Position numbers and translations under genes: made by a program. Below are positions 35,201-50,200 of a DNA stretch of 64,000 nt, in pieces (position 1 is the stretch's first letter; the number at the start of each line of letters is the position of its first letter). The notes under the pieces were generated by a model, which did no database searches, was not told where the DNA came from, and worked only from the letters and a program-made list of their open reading frames with translations. This DNA comes from Cladocopium goreaui (taxonomy: Eukaryota; Sar; Dinophyceae; Suessiales; Symbiodiniaceae), in contig CAMXCT020001985.1 in the NCBI GenBank assembly GCA_947184155.2, forward strand, positions 23,501 through 87,500, read 5' to 3'.

Positions 35201-38200
35201 CTGTGTTGAAACAGGTGGTAGCATCAATGGATCGGCTTAGGGGAAAAGATGGGGGAGGTTCCAATTTATGGGGGTATCATGGGGTACCCCCAAATGGATG
35301 GTTTATGATGGAACATCCTAGTAAAATGAATGATTTAGGGGCCCCATATTTTTTAAGGAAAACCTCCATAATATGCTTTCCATGGATTCAAGACCCAAAT
35401 CATGGGGTGTTCCAAAAAAAAAGTCCCTGAAACCAATTCTGGGATACCTGAAGCAGGTATGCAAACCCCCACTCGGCCACTGCTTAGTGTCTGTGGGGTT
35501 ATTAGTGCACCCAGTTATACATGGGATACCTCAGGAAATGGCGCCCATGGGCCAAAATTATTCACCAGTTGCCAAGGGCAATGACTCTCGAAGTGTTGAG
35601 TAGTAGAAGCTGGAGGCAACTATATTTACCCTCTGGTTATTTAACATAGCCATGGACAATCACCAGTTTTAATAGGTAAACCCAGGTAAACCATCTATAA
35701 ATGGGCTATTTTCCATGGCTATGTTAGTCATAACCAGAGGGTAAATAATAAAAAGGTGCTTCTGACATCTATATCACGGTTGGTAATATCTGAAAGAGTC
35801 GATTTAACTGAAGTCCTGCATAGTCCTGCACTCCCGCGAGCTCACAGGATCATCCCACTTCGGAACTGGTTGTTGGAATGGGGAGCCATTTGACCCACAT
35901 GGCAACCCCCCAGGAATCGTTCCCCCCCGGGCTGGGCTGTCCCCCATCTGCTCGGTTTTCTTGGCAATTTGGAGCGGTTGAGGAAGTTCCGCCCTGAGGT
36001 TCGGGCCGCCAGGATAGCTACATTGGCATCGCCCCCAAGGGATGGTTCAGTTGCTGTATAAAGCCAAGAACTATGGCTCATGCAGATATATCTATAGCCT
36101 CCATAACTCCATAGTCACTATATGTCTCTATATGTCTCTATATGTCTCTATATGTCTCTATATGTCTCTATATGTCTCAATATGTCTCTATAGTTAATGT
36201 TCACTCATGGGCTTTAATAATCTTTAATAGATAATAATAGAATATAATAGATAGATCTATAGAATCGTTAACTCATGGGCTAAATCAAGCGCCTCACCTT
36301 CCAGGATCAGGGCTCTGGCAAAGTCATCCGCGGAGCATTCCTCTCCTTCTCGAGGGACTCGATGAGAATCTGCTGCACCTGACCCATGTGACTTGGGATG
36401 AGATTGAAAGGGGGATAAGGTGGTAAAGCACGGTAAAGGACATGGTAAAATCATGTAAAATCCAGGTTTATGATGTAGTTTCTTCCTTTATCTCAGCATA
36501 TCTCAGCTATCTCTCCAATATTTGTTGGCCATATGAACATGTTTGGGTACCCCAACGTTCCATCGCCATGCTTGATTGCCAAGGGTATAGCTACTTAAAT
36601 AACATGGCAATCCACGCCTTTTTTAAATCTTTTTTGTTGGGGGAATCCTATTTGTTCATCAATTCTTCTTGGTGAAAATTCCTCATGGTTGATCGTCAAA
36701 TCACCATTTTTGTGTGCTTAAATTACCATTTCTGATGCTCTCAAATCACACTCGTTTGATGGTCAAAGTGGTTAAATTCCCCAAATTTGAATCAACTTTG
36801 AAGCGTTCAACCGTTGCCTCCTTATCGAAATCATCCTCCGCAGCATGCCTGGGCAATCTCTGGATCTGGCGGAATTGCACCAGATCCAGTGGCTTTGTAT
36901 TGCTGGTTTTACCCGGCCTGGTAAACGTTTACATAACTATGGAAAATCACCATGTCAATGGGTAAATCGAATATCGATGGCAAACTGTTCAATAGCGAAC
37001 TGTTAAATTACCAGAGGGTATATCCTTGATACATTCATATATAATGCTCATCTTTATTATATCATCCTCCAGGAATCTCACGCAGCTGTGGTAAACATCA
37101 TTTTATATGTATAAATAATTTCTCACTAAATGGTCGATGATCCACTTCGCAAACTGTTCAATCACAGGAGGGTATCTGTTGAACCACCCCCCCTCCAAGA
37201 ACAAGAAAAACACAAACTGGCTGGTGGTGAATGATTGATAGATATAAATAGATATAATAGTGTGGGTATAGTTTGGGGCCCCAGGAACTTATATATATAT
37301 GTATACATAATATATATATATATAGCACAAGTTTATGCAAAGAATGGAAACATATGGCTTCATACTCAATAACCAAACACGAGATAACACAAGCCTTGAT
37401 TTCTGACCAAATGGTGCCTTCGGGGATTACCCCACCTTAGCTCCCAGACTTAATCACCAGGCAGCCAGAAACATCCACTATATGGTTTATGAATTGGGGG
37501 GGTATTCCCCCAAAGAGTGACAATCTGATACTTAAATGGTACCCCCCCAATTAAACAGCCGTTTGGGGTTTATTAATCCAGGGTTGACATTACCTGGCAT
37601 GCCATCTTCATCTACGGAGAATGTAGTTGAATCCTCCGTTTATAGTTGATTGGCCTCTGGTAAACTGACAGTTTGCTGTGGAAAATCACCATCTTCAAAA
37701 AGAGGTAAATCGTGTAAATCAACGAACTAGATGAGCCATTTAAAATATCAATGGGATTTTCAGGATCCTAAAATGGCGGTACTGTACCATATAAGACCAT
37801 ATTTTGTGGGGATATTCCCTTACATAGGCCTAACAAATAGGCCTTATATATGGTAGGTACCTCCAATCAATCGGTTCCTGAGTCATGGCCATTGAAAATA
37901 GCTACGTTAGTCATTACCAGAGGGTATCGTATCAAATCCTCCATTGACTTCGGGGATTTGACCACGCTCCTGTCCCCTTTTGCGTCCCTTGGGCGTCCCC
38001 GGCTTCTGCACTTCGTCTCCGCGATCGTACCTCGGCTTCCAAAACTTGGATCATGGGAAAATTCACGGGAAACCTATGGAAACCTCAATATTTACTGGGA
38101 AAACACATGAGAAAAAAAAAATGGTTCTGCAAATTTTAACAATCTTTAACCAATCCAATGACTATTTCAACACACAAACCTAGTGGCATACTATGCCCCG

Positions 38201-41200
38201 AGTCTTACAATCCAAGTTGAAATGGCTGGCAAGGCTTCTTACAATGTCTTCCAGCTTTATGATTTCGATTTTTTGTGATCTCTGGGGCTCCTGTACATGG
38301 CACCATATTCCCACATTTTTCTATATTCATCATACTATTCCCATTCATCATTCCCATCTTGTAATGAAATGGTAAAACTAAGTGGTTCTGAGGCAAATGC
38401 GCATCTTCATCATCATCTGATTCACTGGCGTCTTCTTCTTCCGATTCCTGTCATGTGTTCCACGGTACCATGGGGATCCATGAGGATAAATGGACGCATC
38501 GTCTCTGTCCCCCCAAAAAACGAAACATCCGAAACAGAATCACGGGTCAAATGAATTGAAAACCCGTTCATTGTGGAAACACATGTGTTTTTATGTGTAT
38601 ATATATATATAGTTAGCATGTACATATATATATAATATAATATTTATATTATGTATGTATTATATAATGTATGTATGTATATATATATATGTGTGTGTAT
38701 GTGCGTGTGTATCATGGTGCTATTATCTAGGAGATGGGATAACAATTACAATATCCACCAATCCAACAATCATTTAAAAAAAACATGTTGTTCATTTCAA
38801 CTCCCTGGAAAAATATCATGGTTCATGTTGATTATCATCCCAGGCAGGGTAGACTTTCAAACAGAACTGGCTATAGAGACTGGATAGACTTTTTCAGGCA
38901 CCCACCGACCATGACAAGATGAGCCATGAAAAATACCCCTATCCCATCTGAAAAAAACTAATTGGTTGATAGGTTTCCCATGGTTTCCCTACTATGGGTT
39001 TCGATAAAACACCCAATAAATCAGCTATAACATGCTATAACTCCCCATCTCAACCTACATTGGGGTGCGGGCACCACGGTAGGTAAATGGGTCAGAAAAA
39101 AAAAAACAGTTACAGTAGATGAATGGATAATATCCACTATCATATATGGAATATTATGGAATTATAGGGCTTATTTATATTAATACCCTCCAGTAAATTA
39201 ACATAGACCCTGAGAATCGCCAATTTTTAAAACCAGATGGTATATTTTTACCATAGGGTCTATGTTAATTTACCGGCGGGAATATATATATATATATAAG
39301 TATTATATATATGGATGATAAACCACTTACTGGGATGAGCCACCACGGCCTCTTCGGAGGACTCCTCGTCCTCAGCAGTTGGGGTATGATTCAGGTTGTA
39401 GCTTCGAAAGTATTTGGATCCATGGGGATCTAGATTTTAATGGAATGACAGTCATATTCATCGTATACTTGGTATATCATATGCTATCCACATATTTTGA
39501 CTTATATGTTTAACAAGAAATTATAATGCTATGTTAAATCATATGTTCAAACATTATTCCAATATGTGTATCCAAAAAATAGATTATAAATACAGTGAAG
39601 AGATGTGAAGATTGAATGCTTGCAAATAGATGCAAATAACCATTTTTTTTAAAGAAAAAAAAACATGGATCAGTAGCTGTTTATCAACGTTCATCATGTA
39701 CCACTTTGTTTGGAGCAGGCATGGACAAACATATCGAAGCAATATCAGATACCATAATATTCAGTATGCCAATGTTTATTTATATGTATCATATACATCC
39801 GAAATTGCAACATATCATTCTTATTATGGTTATTGTGCTAGTGTTGTTATTATTGTGCAAATGTGTAATTTGACAATTACCAGGGTTGATTTGTATTGTA
39901 GCAATTGTCAATCCCCATTTCTACGTAAATTCATGGATGAAAGCCCCACTGGTGATGGGTTAAACAGGTTAAACCATTGATGGCTTCAGGATTTTTGTGG
40001 GTTTCCTTTGAGATCACCATTGATGATACCATTATCATCCATTACCCCCATCAAACACGAAACATATTCCCACTGATGGTTGCATCATGTTATGCCCCCC
40101 TTCAAACCCCAATGATATCCCAACATGTCTTGATAAAATGTCCTATGTTTTATCCATTTACCCCTTGTTAATTCACATAGCAATGGAACATCAACATTTT
40201 AGGAGGTAAATCAACTATGAATGGGCAACGGCAATGTTCATCGATTTTCCTATTCGCAAAGTGCTAAATTCCCAGAGGGTAACTATCTTGTGGTTGGGAA
40301 ACTCAAGTCGTAGCTCCTTATCCTTCCTAATCACTGGATAGTACTCATCATCAACTTACCATCCTTTATCAATCATTTATCCATCATTATCCCCACACAC
40401 ATATCTATATATATATATGTACATTGTGTGTATTATCTCCCCATACTATTCATTATATTTCATGATCAAAAAACCCATCAAAAGCCATGAAAACCGATTG
40501 AAATCCTCATGAATCACCATTGAAAGTCTATCAAGACCCATTTAGAAGCTCATGAATCACCATTAATCACCATCAATCACCACTAAAGACCCGTGAAACA
40601 CCCATTAAAACCCATGACACATCCATATCATCCATCAAAAGTGAGATAAACATGGGCAGATCCAGCTCCAGCTCCAAGCGTCTGAGCCGGAGTCGTCTTC
40701 CTCCGTGCTCTCGTCTTCCGCCTAGGCCGATGAATTTCACAAAAAATGCGCCGAGGGTCCGCGTGGAGTTCACTGTCTTTTTAAGGAACAAATTACTATG
40801 GTCTCTATATGTCTCTATAATATAATTGATATATAATATATATTGATATATATATAAGATATAGATGTAGTCAATGTAGTCGTTCTTTTTTGTTCTTTCC
40901 GCAAACTCATATATGATTTTCCACAACCACTGTTTTGAAAAACGGGAAGGCCTCATCGTCATCGTCATCTCTTTCATCCGCCTTGTCACCTCACAGGGAT
41001 CGAGAAACACAACGCCGTCTGATTCCCTGTGGAGTCAAAAACCATGGGGAAATCGGTTTTTAAAGCCAGAAATTATGACCTACATGGTGGCTGTAAAATG
41101 TGTAAATCCACATCTAGATAGACTAATGTCAATGTAGAAATCTGTAAATCCACAGCTAAAATCTGTGACATCTGTAAATCATTGGTTCCATCCACATCTA

Positions 41201-44200
41201 TGTCAATCTACTTACGGCAAACCTTTACCGTCCTAGCGGCTACCTTTTTCTTGATCGTAACGGACACCGACACCTGGAGATTCACAAAAGCTCGCACCTC
41301 CCACGTCCAGGTCATCTTTCTCCCTGTCCAGCAGCTTCAAGACTGCCTGCCACAGGTCCGAACTCCTGATCTTTGAAAAAGGGTGGAAGATCAAGGGCTT
41401 GATAGTGGATTAAAAATGTGTCTGGTCCATGAGTTTATTTTTTAATTTTCAAAATCGAATATATATATATAATATCCAACAATGGACATCATACTCTACC
41501 ACTTAGAAAGATACGAACAAAACACATCAAAACACTAATGACATGCAAAATTGAGTCCTATTGGGATCTATTGAGCATGTCAAGTCTCCCCACCACTTAC
41601 AGTAACTTTTTTGGCCACTTTGCACCCTTGCCTCGGAAGCATCCGACTTGAGCGTGGGATAGGTGAGGCGGGGCCTCGCAGAAGGATAGGGTGAATCGTA
41701 ACCACCAGCGGGATGCTGTGGGAGAAGCGTCTATGATTGGAGTCTATCAACTTTGTATATGGTGGGGTTTTATCATGGAGAATATCTACGCATCTATATA
41801 TCTATGTATATATATATATATATCTATCTATCTATCTATCTATCTGTATATCTATATATCTATATATCTATATATATCTATACATCTATGTTAATCATGG
41901 TTTATCTATATTTGGGGTTTATCAGAATCTTAGCCATGTTTACGATAAGGGTATACTGCCAATCCATCATTCAAGTGGTCAGTTTGACCCCGCGGAGGTT
42001 GGTTGAATCCCAGTGTTTTTGTTGATAATAAACATATTTAACGTATGCACATATTTTGAAGATTGTTATATACATAATTATACATGCATATAAACATATA
42101 TGTGTATGTATATATACATATATATATATACATATATATATATTTATGTAGTTATATATGATATATATATATATAGATTCTAGCTGCGCAGTAGCAATAC
42201 TAACTATGGACCCCCCAACTTAACTGGGTGCAGTGTAGGACTCCGCTGCGCGCCGCGCTGCGCGCCTCAGCCTCTCGAGGGTATCGTAGACCATGTTCAT
42301 GAAGCGCTGTGGCAGCTCTCCCTGGCAATCGATAGCAAAAAACCATGGTGAGAAGCTGGTGAAACCATGGTGTTAGCCATGGAGGCGTTTTTTCAATCAT
42401 GGTGACAAAAAACATGGGGATCCAACCAATGGATAATGGATGACAATGGTATATGATATATGGACAAACTTAGATGGGCCCCAATTAAAAGATAGATCTT
42501 CAGCCTGATAGTATCCCTTGTATGGCAAAACATTGAAGTACTAAACCGCTCAACCAAGGTTGGCCCAGTTCTATGTTCATTCTATGCTTTCAATTCTCGA
42601 ACGCTCCAACCTTTTCGTTGCGGGCCCGCCTTGCTGTGAACGTAGCGGATGAAGAAGGTCAAGAAGCGGTCAAGCTTCTGCTTGGACTTGGAGCAGCGCT
42701 TAGCAGGATTTTCAAGAGCTGAGGACAAACAGTTCGACAGCCCCCAAGCCCAAGTTGTGAAAAAATGTTGAGTAGCAAACCAATGGCCGGACATCACGCC
42801 AAAAAACAAGCCGGTGAATCACGAAGAGGTGTTGACAAACACAGTGTTGATGTTTCTGAAAAAAATCCTGATGTTCATGGCAAAAAAAAGCCACATCATG
42901 ATTTTCAGTGGCTAAAACAATGCCATTTGCATCCATGTGCACCATCCCCAGTCACAGTAAGTGATCAATATTGATCAATTGTTTTGTGATCAAGTCAGGG
43001 TTTGCCATAAACCTATTAAAACCTATTAATGATGGTTAATGTGATGTTAAGTGATGGTTACTAACAGTCACCATAAAATGGTGGTAATGGTAACCACTCC
43101 CAGTGGCTGGTTTCTCCGGGATCGCCGGGCCCCTGAGAACCCGGGCAGCTCCGCGGTCAAAGTAGTGGCCGCAGGTCTCAAGCAGCGCACAAACCTCGAG
43201 GTGCGTCCATAGGTTGGATGGATTGTAAGGGAAAATCTATAGGAAATGGGTTTTACCATCAAAATTTCGGGTTTGATATCAATACATTGATTTAAGGGAA
43301 ATCTTCACCGGAAACCATGGTTTTTAGTTTTTACCATCATTTTGGGGGGGTCTTTGTTCTGTAAATGTTCCCTGAAACCAATCCATCGATGATAGGACCT
43401 GATAGAATCTCATAGAATCAGTTATTGAACAATAAAAACCATAATAAGGAAAAAACAACAATTGGCTTTTTATATCTTTTTATCTGATTGAATCCGAAAG
43501 CATAATGGGGTCCATGGTTTGTTTGTTGTTTTTTTCAGTGATCCTACCCGCTAATAACAATAGTTATTACGTGTTATTACAAGATTGATTAACTACAATG
43601 CCGGTCATAATATGTAAATCACTGATAATAATCTATCATTATCATTTGCTGATTGTTAGTATGATATGTGGCAGTATGATCGTTATAGAACAACAATGGG
43701 ATTGATAATCATAAAATGTAAGGCTGGATGGGTAACGGAGATGTAACGGAGATGTTTGCCATGGCTTGGTACTGAGTTGATGCTCCAAATTGGCTTGGAC
43801 ATGTTATGGGATCAGATTCGTGGGATCAGCTGGATCTGCTCTCTCTCCCTCACCGTTTCATGGTCAACCTTTGGTCTGAATCAGCAAAGCGTTTCATAGA
43901 TGGACACGGCCACAAACACTCTCCAAGTGGAAGACATGATTCATCTTGCTTGCAAATACCTAGGCTATCCTAGGCTGTTGCTAGCAGTTTACCTAGATTC
44001 TAGATTGCTGCTTTATCACTCTGGCAACATGTCCCATTGTTTCTTTGTCATAGCCCCATCGCATTGAGTCAAACTCTCTGGCGCCCTCGCGTTTGTGTCC
44101 CCCAAAACCTAGCACAAGGTCACAAGATCAATTAATGAATTATCTTAGGCCATCTTTGGATGTGTGTACCCCCATTTAGGCGGCAAACCATGGGCGGTAT

Positions 44201-47200
44201 AAACCCTCCAACATTGGAGGTTTATTGTTGGTTTTACCCAACTCTCATCTGGACCACATCTTGGGGCGCCTTGAAGCAATTCGCACCCCCTCCCACTGAG
44301 CTCTGTCACCAGCTTGATTCGGAAGAAGTCCCAAGGTGCCTGCGGCCATCAGAACATCATGGAAGCCCTCGAATATGGTGCCCTTTTGTAAAGGGGCTCC
44401 ATATTTTACTGGATTGACTTCTAGGATGTCTTTACGATTAAAGTCGTGGTTTTCACATGTTTCTAGTCATTAGTCCCAAATATCGGATTTTCATGTACAG
44501 TAACTGCCATTTTGATGCATTTTTGTTGGCGTAGTTTCCCATGCGTTTTCCCTTAAACTTACCTTCCAGTAAAGTAACATAGCTATGTAGATTCATGGGT
44601 TTCCCATCCGGAAATGATCTAGAAATGATAGATTGTTTCCATCTCGTTAGTTTACTCGAGGGCCCGAGGGTAAGCGTGTTTTGTTAAATCACTCCTGATA
44701 TCAAAGATGGGGGCCCAAAAAATGCCCGAACCCTTGCGATGTTTTGTCTTTTTTGGCATTTTTCAACTGAGGGTAAACCATCGCGAACATGTAATTTCAA
44801 TTAATTTCCAGGGTTTACTGGTGAAATCCCCCACGTTCAACTGTGAAATCTCAAGTCAAGTTCTATTATGGGCAAAAGAGGTTGGTAAAGGTCCTAATTG
44901 TTCACGTCACCCAGCAAAAATGGTGATATGTCATCTCCAACAGATACCTTTGAAGTGACGTTCAAAAACTCCAAAATCGGACATTGACCAACCCTTGCAG
45001 GGTTGGGCGCCCCTCGTTATAAGTTGGCTTATGAATCATCGCCATTAACTATAGTTATATCAAGTTATATCCTTCATAAACTCTAGTTCTTGGACTTCTA
45101 AACCAACTTAGCATAGCTTAGCTAACTATGCAGGGCCCTGTGGATAAATCCATGTAGGGGCTGAAAAAACCACCGCTGGTTCCCAGGACTTGCCACCTCG
45201 ATGGGATGCTGTGGGTCCGCGAGAAGCTCTGGTAGTTGGCTACCGTCCTCTGCATCCTGGGATTTTCTGACGTGTTGTCTCTGGTAAACTCACAAAAAAA
45301 ACGATGGAAAATCACAATGTTTAAGTTTAATGGATAAATCAATGGAAAATCACCATGTTTTATGGGTAAATCAGCGATACATTATATAAATGGCCATTTT
45401 CCAGTTCGCAAACTGTTAGTTGACCAGAGGGTAACATGATTTAAGCCCATCGGCATTGGAAAAACTCACCAAGAAATGGTGATTTGACCAACAAGAACAA
45501 CTGATGTGTTCCCTAGAAAATGGTGATTTGACCGTTGGACATGGAGATTTCACTCGTGACATGTCTGCAAATGGGATAAAATGGGTATGTCTGAAAAAAG
45601 GGATTCTGGGACAAAATGTCACTTGTGTGCTCCCCTTTTTTTTCGGGGAGTCCGTGATTTTCTGAACCATTCGATTTGGGGGCATGGCCATGGTCCCAAT
45701 TTTCAGACAAGGCCTTGGCTGGCGGCCCAACATGCAGTGCCAATGGGATCAACAACCTATTGGAAATCATATTAACTACCCCTGTGATGTTTTCATTTGG
45801 CTAGGATTAGCACATGTATGTTCATATATTGCTGAGTATCTCCCAATATGATTAAACCATATTAAACCATACTTTTGGATCCCCTTATGGGAAATCACTC
45901 CTACATAAAACGGCTCTTGTTTGGTGCGCGGGTTTGTCTGAACAGAGTGCCCCAAAATCCATTGATTGATCAATCATTTCCCATTCTCCGACACCCCAAT
46001 TCCATTGTTCATTCGTCAAATCCAAATGTTCGACAATCGAATCCTCATTTTTTTTAGGATCATCGGATAAGCCCATTTGTTTGTACAGTTGTGTTGTTCT
46101 TTCACTACTTTGTCATGGTAAAACCAGTGAAGTCCCCGCTTTTGCCTCGATTCCGCAAGTCGCCTTTCTTCCCATGTTCGAAAATTACCCAAAAAAATCA
46201 GCAAATCGATAGTCGACATAGCCAGCTATCTGGGTAAATTATAATACTTCACTAACCTGAATAGTTCGGCCATTTGGGGATGATTTCCCTAAAATAAACC
46301 ATGATTCCATGATTTCTATACTGCATAGTCTATTTTTCACCATGTTTTTTTACCATTTTTCGATGGCATCTATGGCCGGTCTCCTCCTGTTCCTCGGTGA
46401 TGCTTCCAAGGCCACCCTTGCGCATAGCCAGGCCCTGGCCGGAAACGGATTTGTTTTTTTTCGGGGAAAAACATGGAAAAATAAATTGCCATATTTCATC
46501 TAACCAGCTATTAAAATATGTGGACTTCATGTGGTAAACTATAGGATTTCATGGAAAATATGGTGGTAGAACCAAACCTACCCTCTGATAATTTCACACA
46601 GCCGTGGAACATGGCACATTGATAGATGAAGTACCTGTTTAAAAGTCTTGATTTTCCATAGAAAAGAAGTTAAACTACCAGAGAGTAAGGTAAAGAATGT
46701 GATATAACCAACAATAATCATAGGGATTTACTTGCGATTTACCCATGTGCAGTTTAAAAAAAGTAGCTGCAAATGAGTACAGTATATTATACGATTTAAT
46801 GCGATAAAGCCAAGTACTTACTTTATACCATCCAATGTTTTTTAACAATCCCCCCAATGAGATGTTCAGTATTGGGTTGCCCAAATTAAGTATGTGAAAT
46901 TAGGTGGCTACAATTTACCATTCCGTTTTTCTGAACAATGTCCATGTGGGTCCATCGTCAACCTTAAACGAAGCGCTTTGTAATCCAGTTTGCCAAAAAT
47001 GGAGCGTTAGGATGGGTTACCCTCTGGTAAACGTTTACATAACTATGGAAAATCACCATTTTTAATGGGAAAACTCACTATAGATGGCCATTTTCAATAC
47101 CAGAGGGTAGGATGTTTAAGAGTTGGTTTACCAAATTGCAAGGAACTTGGATGAACAGTGGGGAAAATGCCATCGTCTTTTCATCGGAGGCCCTCCACAG

Positions 47201-50200
47201 ATCTTCCCGGCAAGTTTACTCCTATGAGTTGTTTCAGATCCATTGTTTCGGTAAGGCTGTGCAAAAAAAAATCCACCTAAACAGATCTCACACATCTATC
47301 CACCCTCTGCTGGTTTCGCTTCAGCTTTCATCAATAAACATCTGATCAAACATCGACCCAAATCAGCCCCGTCCGAGTGCAACGAGTGCAAGTCCCGTCC
47401 GCGCGGACCCTCTCAACCAACTTGTGAGCCTCGGGTTTCTCTAAAGGGTACTCTGATAAACATCAAATTACCTCGGGGTAAACTAACATAGATTTGGAAA
47501 ATCAACAATTAAGGACATTTGAAGATATTTAAAAGATCATTTTCTTCAAAACCCATCTATATTGGTTTAACCCAGGGTAGCTGGCAAATCTAATGTAAGT
47601 TCATCGGCAAATGCCAATCTTACCAAATGTGGTATCATAATGGATAGTATGGGTTTTAACCCATATGCTTTTGACCCCCCTTGTAGATCTCCAATTTCAG
47701 TCAAGACTTGGTTTTAAACATCTACATAACATAACTCCATATGCTTTCCACATGGTATGTTTCCATATGTTTCCTTGTAAAATCGACATGTCTTCCACAG
47801 TTTCGAGACATTTTCCACCAACTCCATCGATTTCCCTTTGGGCTCAAGCAGTGATGAACTGACTGGCACGATAGGAGCTAGGACCTCCAAAGCCAATGAA
47901 CCTCGATGTTGCCGGGGTCAAGGGACAAATGTGGTTTAGACATGGCCCCTCAAAGATGGGAAGATGGGAGTTGAACACCGATCTTCATCGCTTGATCTAC
48001 CATGCATCAAACTCATCAAACTCATCAAACGCGCTCCTCCCAAGCATCTATAAGTTAAGGCTTTGTGTAAGTGCGAATCGGGGCACTGGTAGAGGGAGTC
48101 AAAGATCAAAACAGAATCCACCAGGCGATAGTTGTAGAGCTCACCCACCAATTTCACCTGTCGCACCTAGACAAGGATGTGGCGGGCAGGGGCAGCCATG
48201 AGTTTCCCACAACGATGTAAACGTTTCCCCTATGGCAGCCATACTCACAATGATCCAAGAAACTGTGGAGTCCATGGTCCATTTATCATATATCATATCA
48301 TATATTTATTTTATGTTACAACATGTTACAACATGTTACAACCATATGATCACAAGGGCTTCCAACAACCCGATGTGAAAATTTTGGCGCTTTGGACAGA
48401 TCTGGGCCACCAGGCCCTCAATGGCATCTCTCGGAAGTCGTTTCGTTCCAAGGTCACCTCCATGCCGTGGCCAGCAAGGCCAGCAAGGCCGGTTTCGATG
48501 GGATTTAACGAAAGGTAAAGTGGAGCATATATAGGAGCTAGCTCTATATGATAATATATATATATGTATATATTGATGTTGTTTGATAGGGGTGGTGGGA
48601 TATCAAAAGACAATCATGGGATAAGAATAGGGTTATATGGGATAATAGTACAGTAGGGTAATATATAATGGGATATGATGTATGAAAATAGTTGGAAATA
48701 CGTGCTGGTAATCAAACATGGCTAGCTTGAAAATCTACCATAGATATGAAGCTTTCCAGCTGGGAAAATCAACTAATTACAAATGGTGGATTTTCCAGCA
48801 AGCCACGTTTGATTGCCGGAGGCCATCCGATAATATGTAGCTTTATATATGTAGACAAAAGACACCATTTATAGCTAGTTCAATTTCAAAGTTCTGAAAT
48901 GAAAATTATCTTCAAACCCCATGATGTTCCAGCTCCCGCTCCATCCCTCCTGAATGTTTTCCAGCAAAGAGTCAATGACGTCGATGACAAAAGCCTCACT
49001 TAAGCGCACCCCCTCGGGCAGTGGCACGGTGCCTATATTACACTGCCCGAAATTCACATAGACACTGCCAAATCAGGGGGTTGGAAGATTACTTTCCACA
49101 TGTCCACTAAAAAAAAAGAGATCTATATGACAAGTGTTCACTTTCAGGGACACTACGTTAATCTGGTGGGGAGTATACCAGACTTGAAAAATAGGGACCC
49201 GCGGCGGACCAAACCGACATCAGCGTGGCGCTGGAGCTCGGCTGCGGACATCGCGGTACTTGGCCAGGCCACTCAAGAGCGAAGCCACCTGGGCCGCTGG
49301 GCCGGGTCAGCTGCGGGAAAGGAGATCAGAAAACCACAAGCCATGGAAGTGGATAAGCTACAAACTATGATGCTCTTACAGTCTGTACAGTTGTTAAACC
49401 ATGATAGAATATGATAAATTATGATAAACTTACAGTTCTATCTCCGGCAGCTCTGCACAAGCGACGCATGACAAGTTCTCGTAGTTGGCATGGTGATTCA
49501 AGTCCTGCATGGCACGGTTGGCTGCTCGAGGTGTTGCCTGTTGGTCCTATACACATCCCGCGTCATCAAGTCTATATTTGTAAGATTAGATGATATGGAC
49601 ATTGGTGGTTCATCCCACTTAGCAAGTGGGTAACAACCCCCAGCGGATTAAGTTTACTTGTCCCACTTAGAACTGGGGTTATAAACCACTTACCATTCGT
49701 GGGATGAACCACCAAGTAGATTGCATGTTACCCCCCAAAGGAAAAAAAAACGTTGATGGTTTTGGTGGCTCATCATGGCTCCATCATGCACAGGAGCTTG
49801 TGCACAGGTAATTCCTTTCAATGTTTCACTCATGATTCTGCGTGAATTGACTCCAATTCTTGATTCTTCCTCGTACGGCTCAAGAAGATGTTATGTTTTA
49901 TTTTTATTTTATTTCATTCAGGATATGAAATGTGCTCCCAGAGATGCTAACATACCTTCTTGGGGGATCACTACAGATTCATAAAAGTATCCCTTCAATA
50001 TATATATATATATATCCGTTATATATCCATTTATATCCATTTATATTCATTTATATCCATCTATATCCATGCATTCCCCCCCAAAAAAAAAACATAGGTA
50101 TATTATATAATTATGATATAATTATGCGCTATATATCCATCGGGTCGGCATATCCAGGCAGCAGCTCGGGGCTGTCCAATAAGCACTTCTTCAGCCAGCC

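Larger units (their letters stand above)
45434..48086. other. Intron block with at least one missing UPF2 exon
   Basis: The flanking exons end in phase 2 and start in phase 0, so at least one exon must lie here. GC-rich candidates on the minus strand are 46350-46440 (GGLGSITEEQEE) and 47385-47432 (AHKLVERVRADGT). Neither could be proven. Confidence 0.5.
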
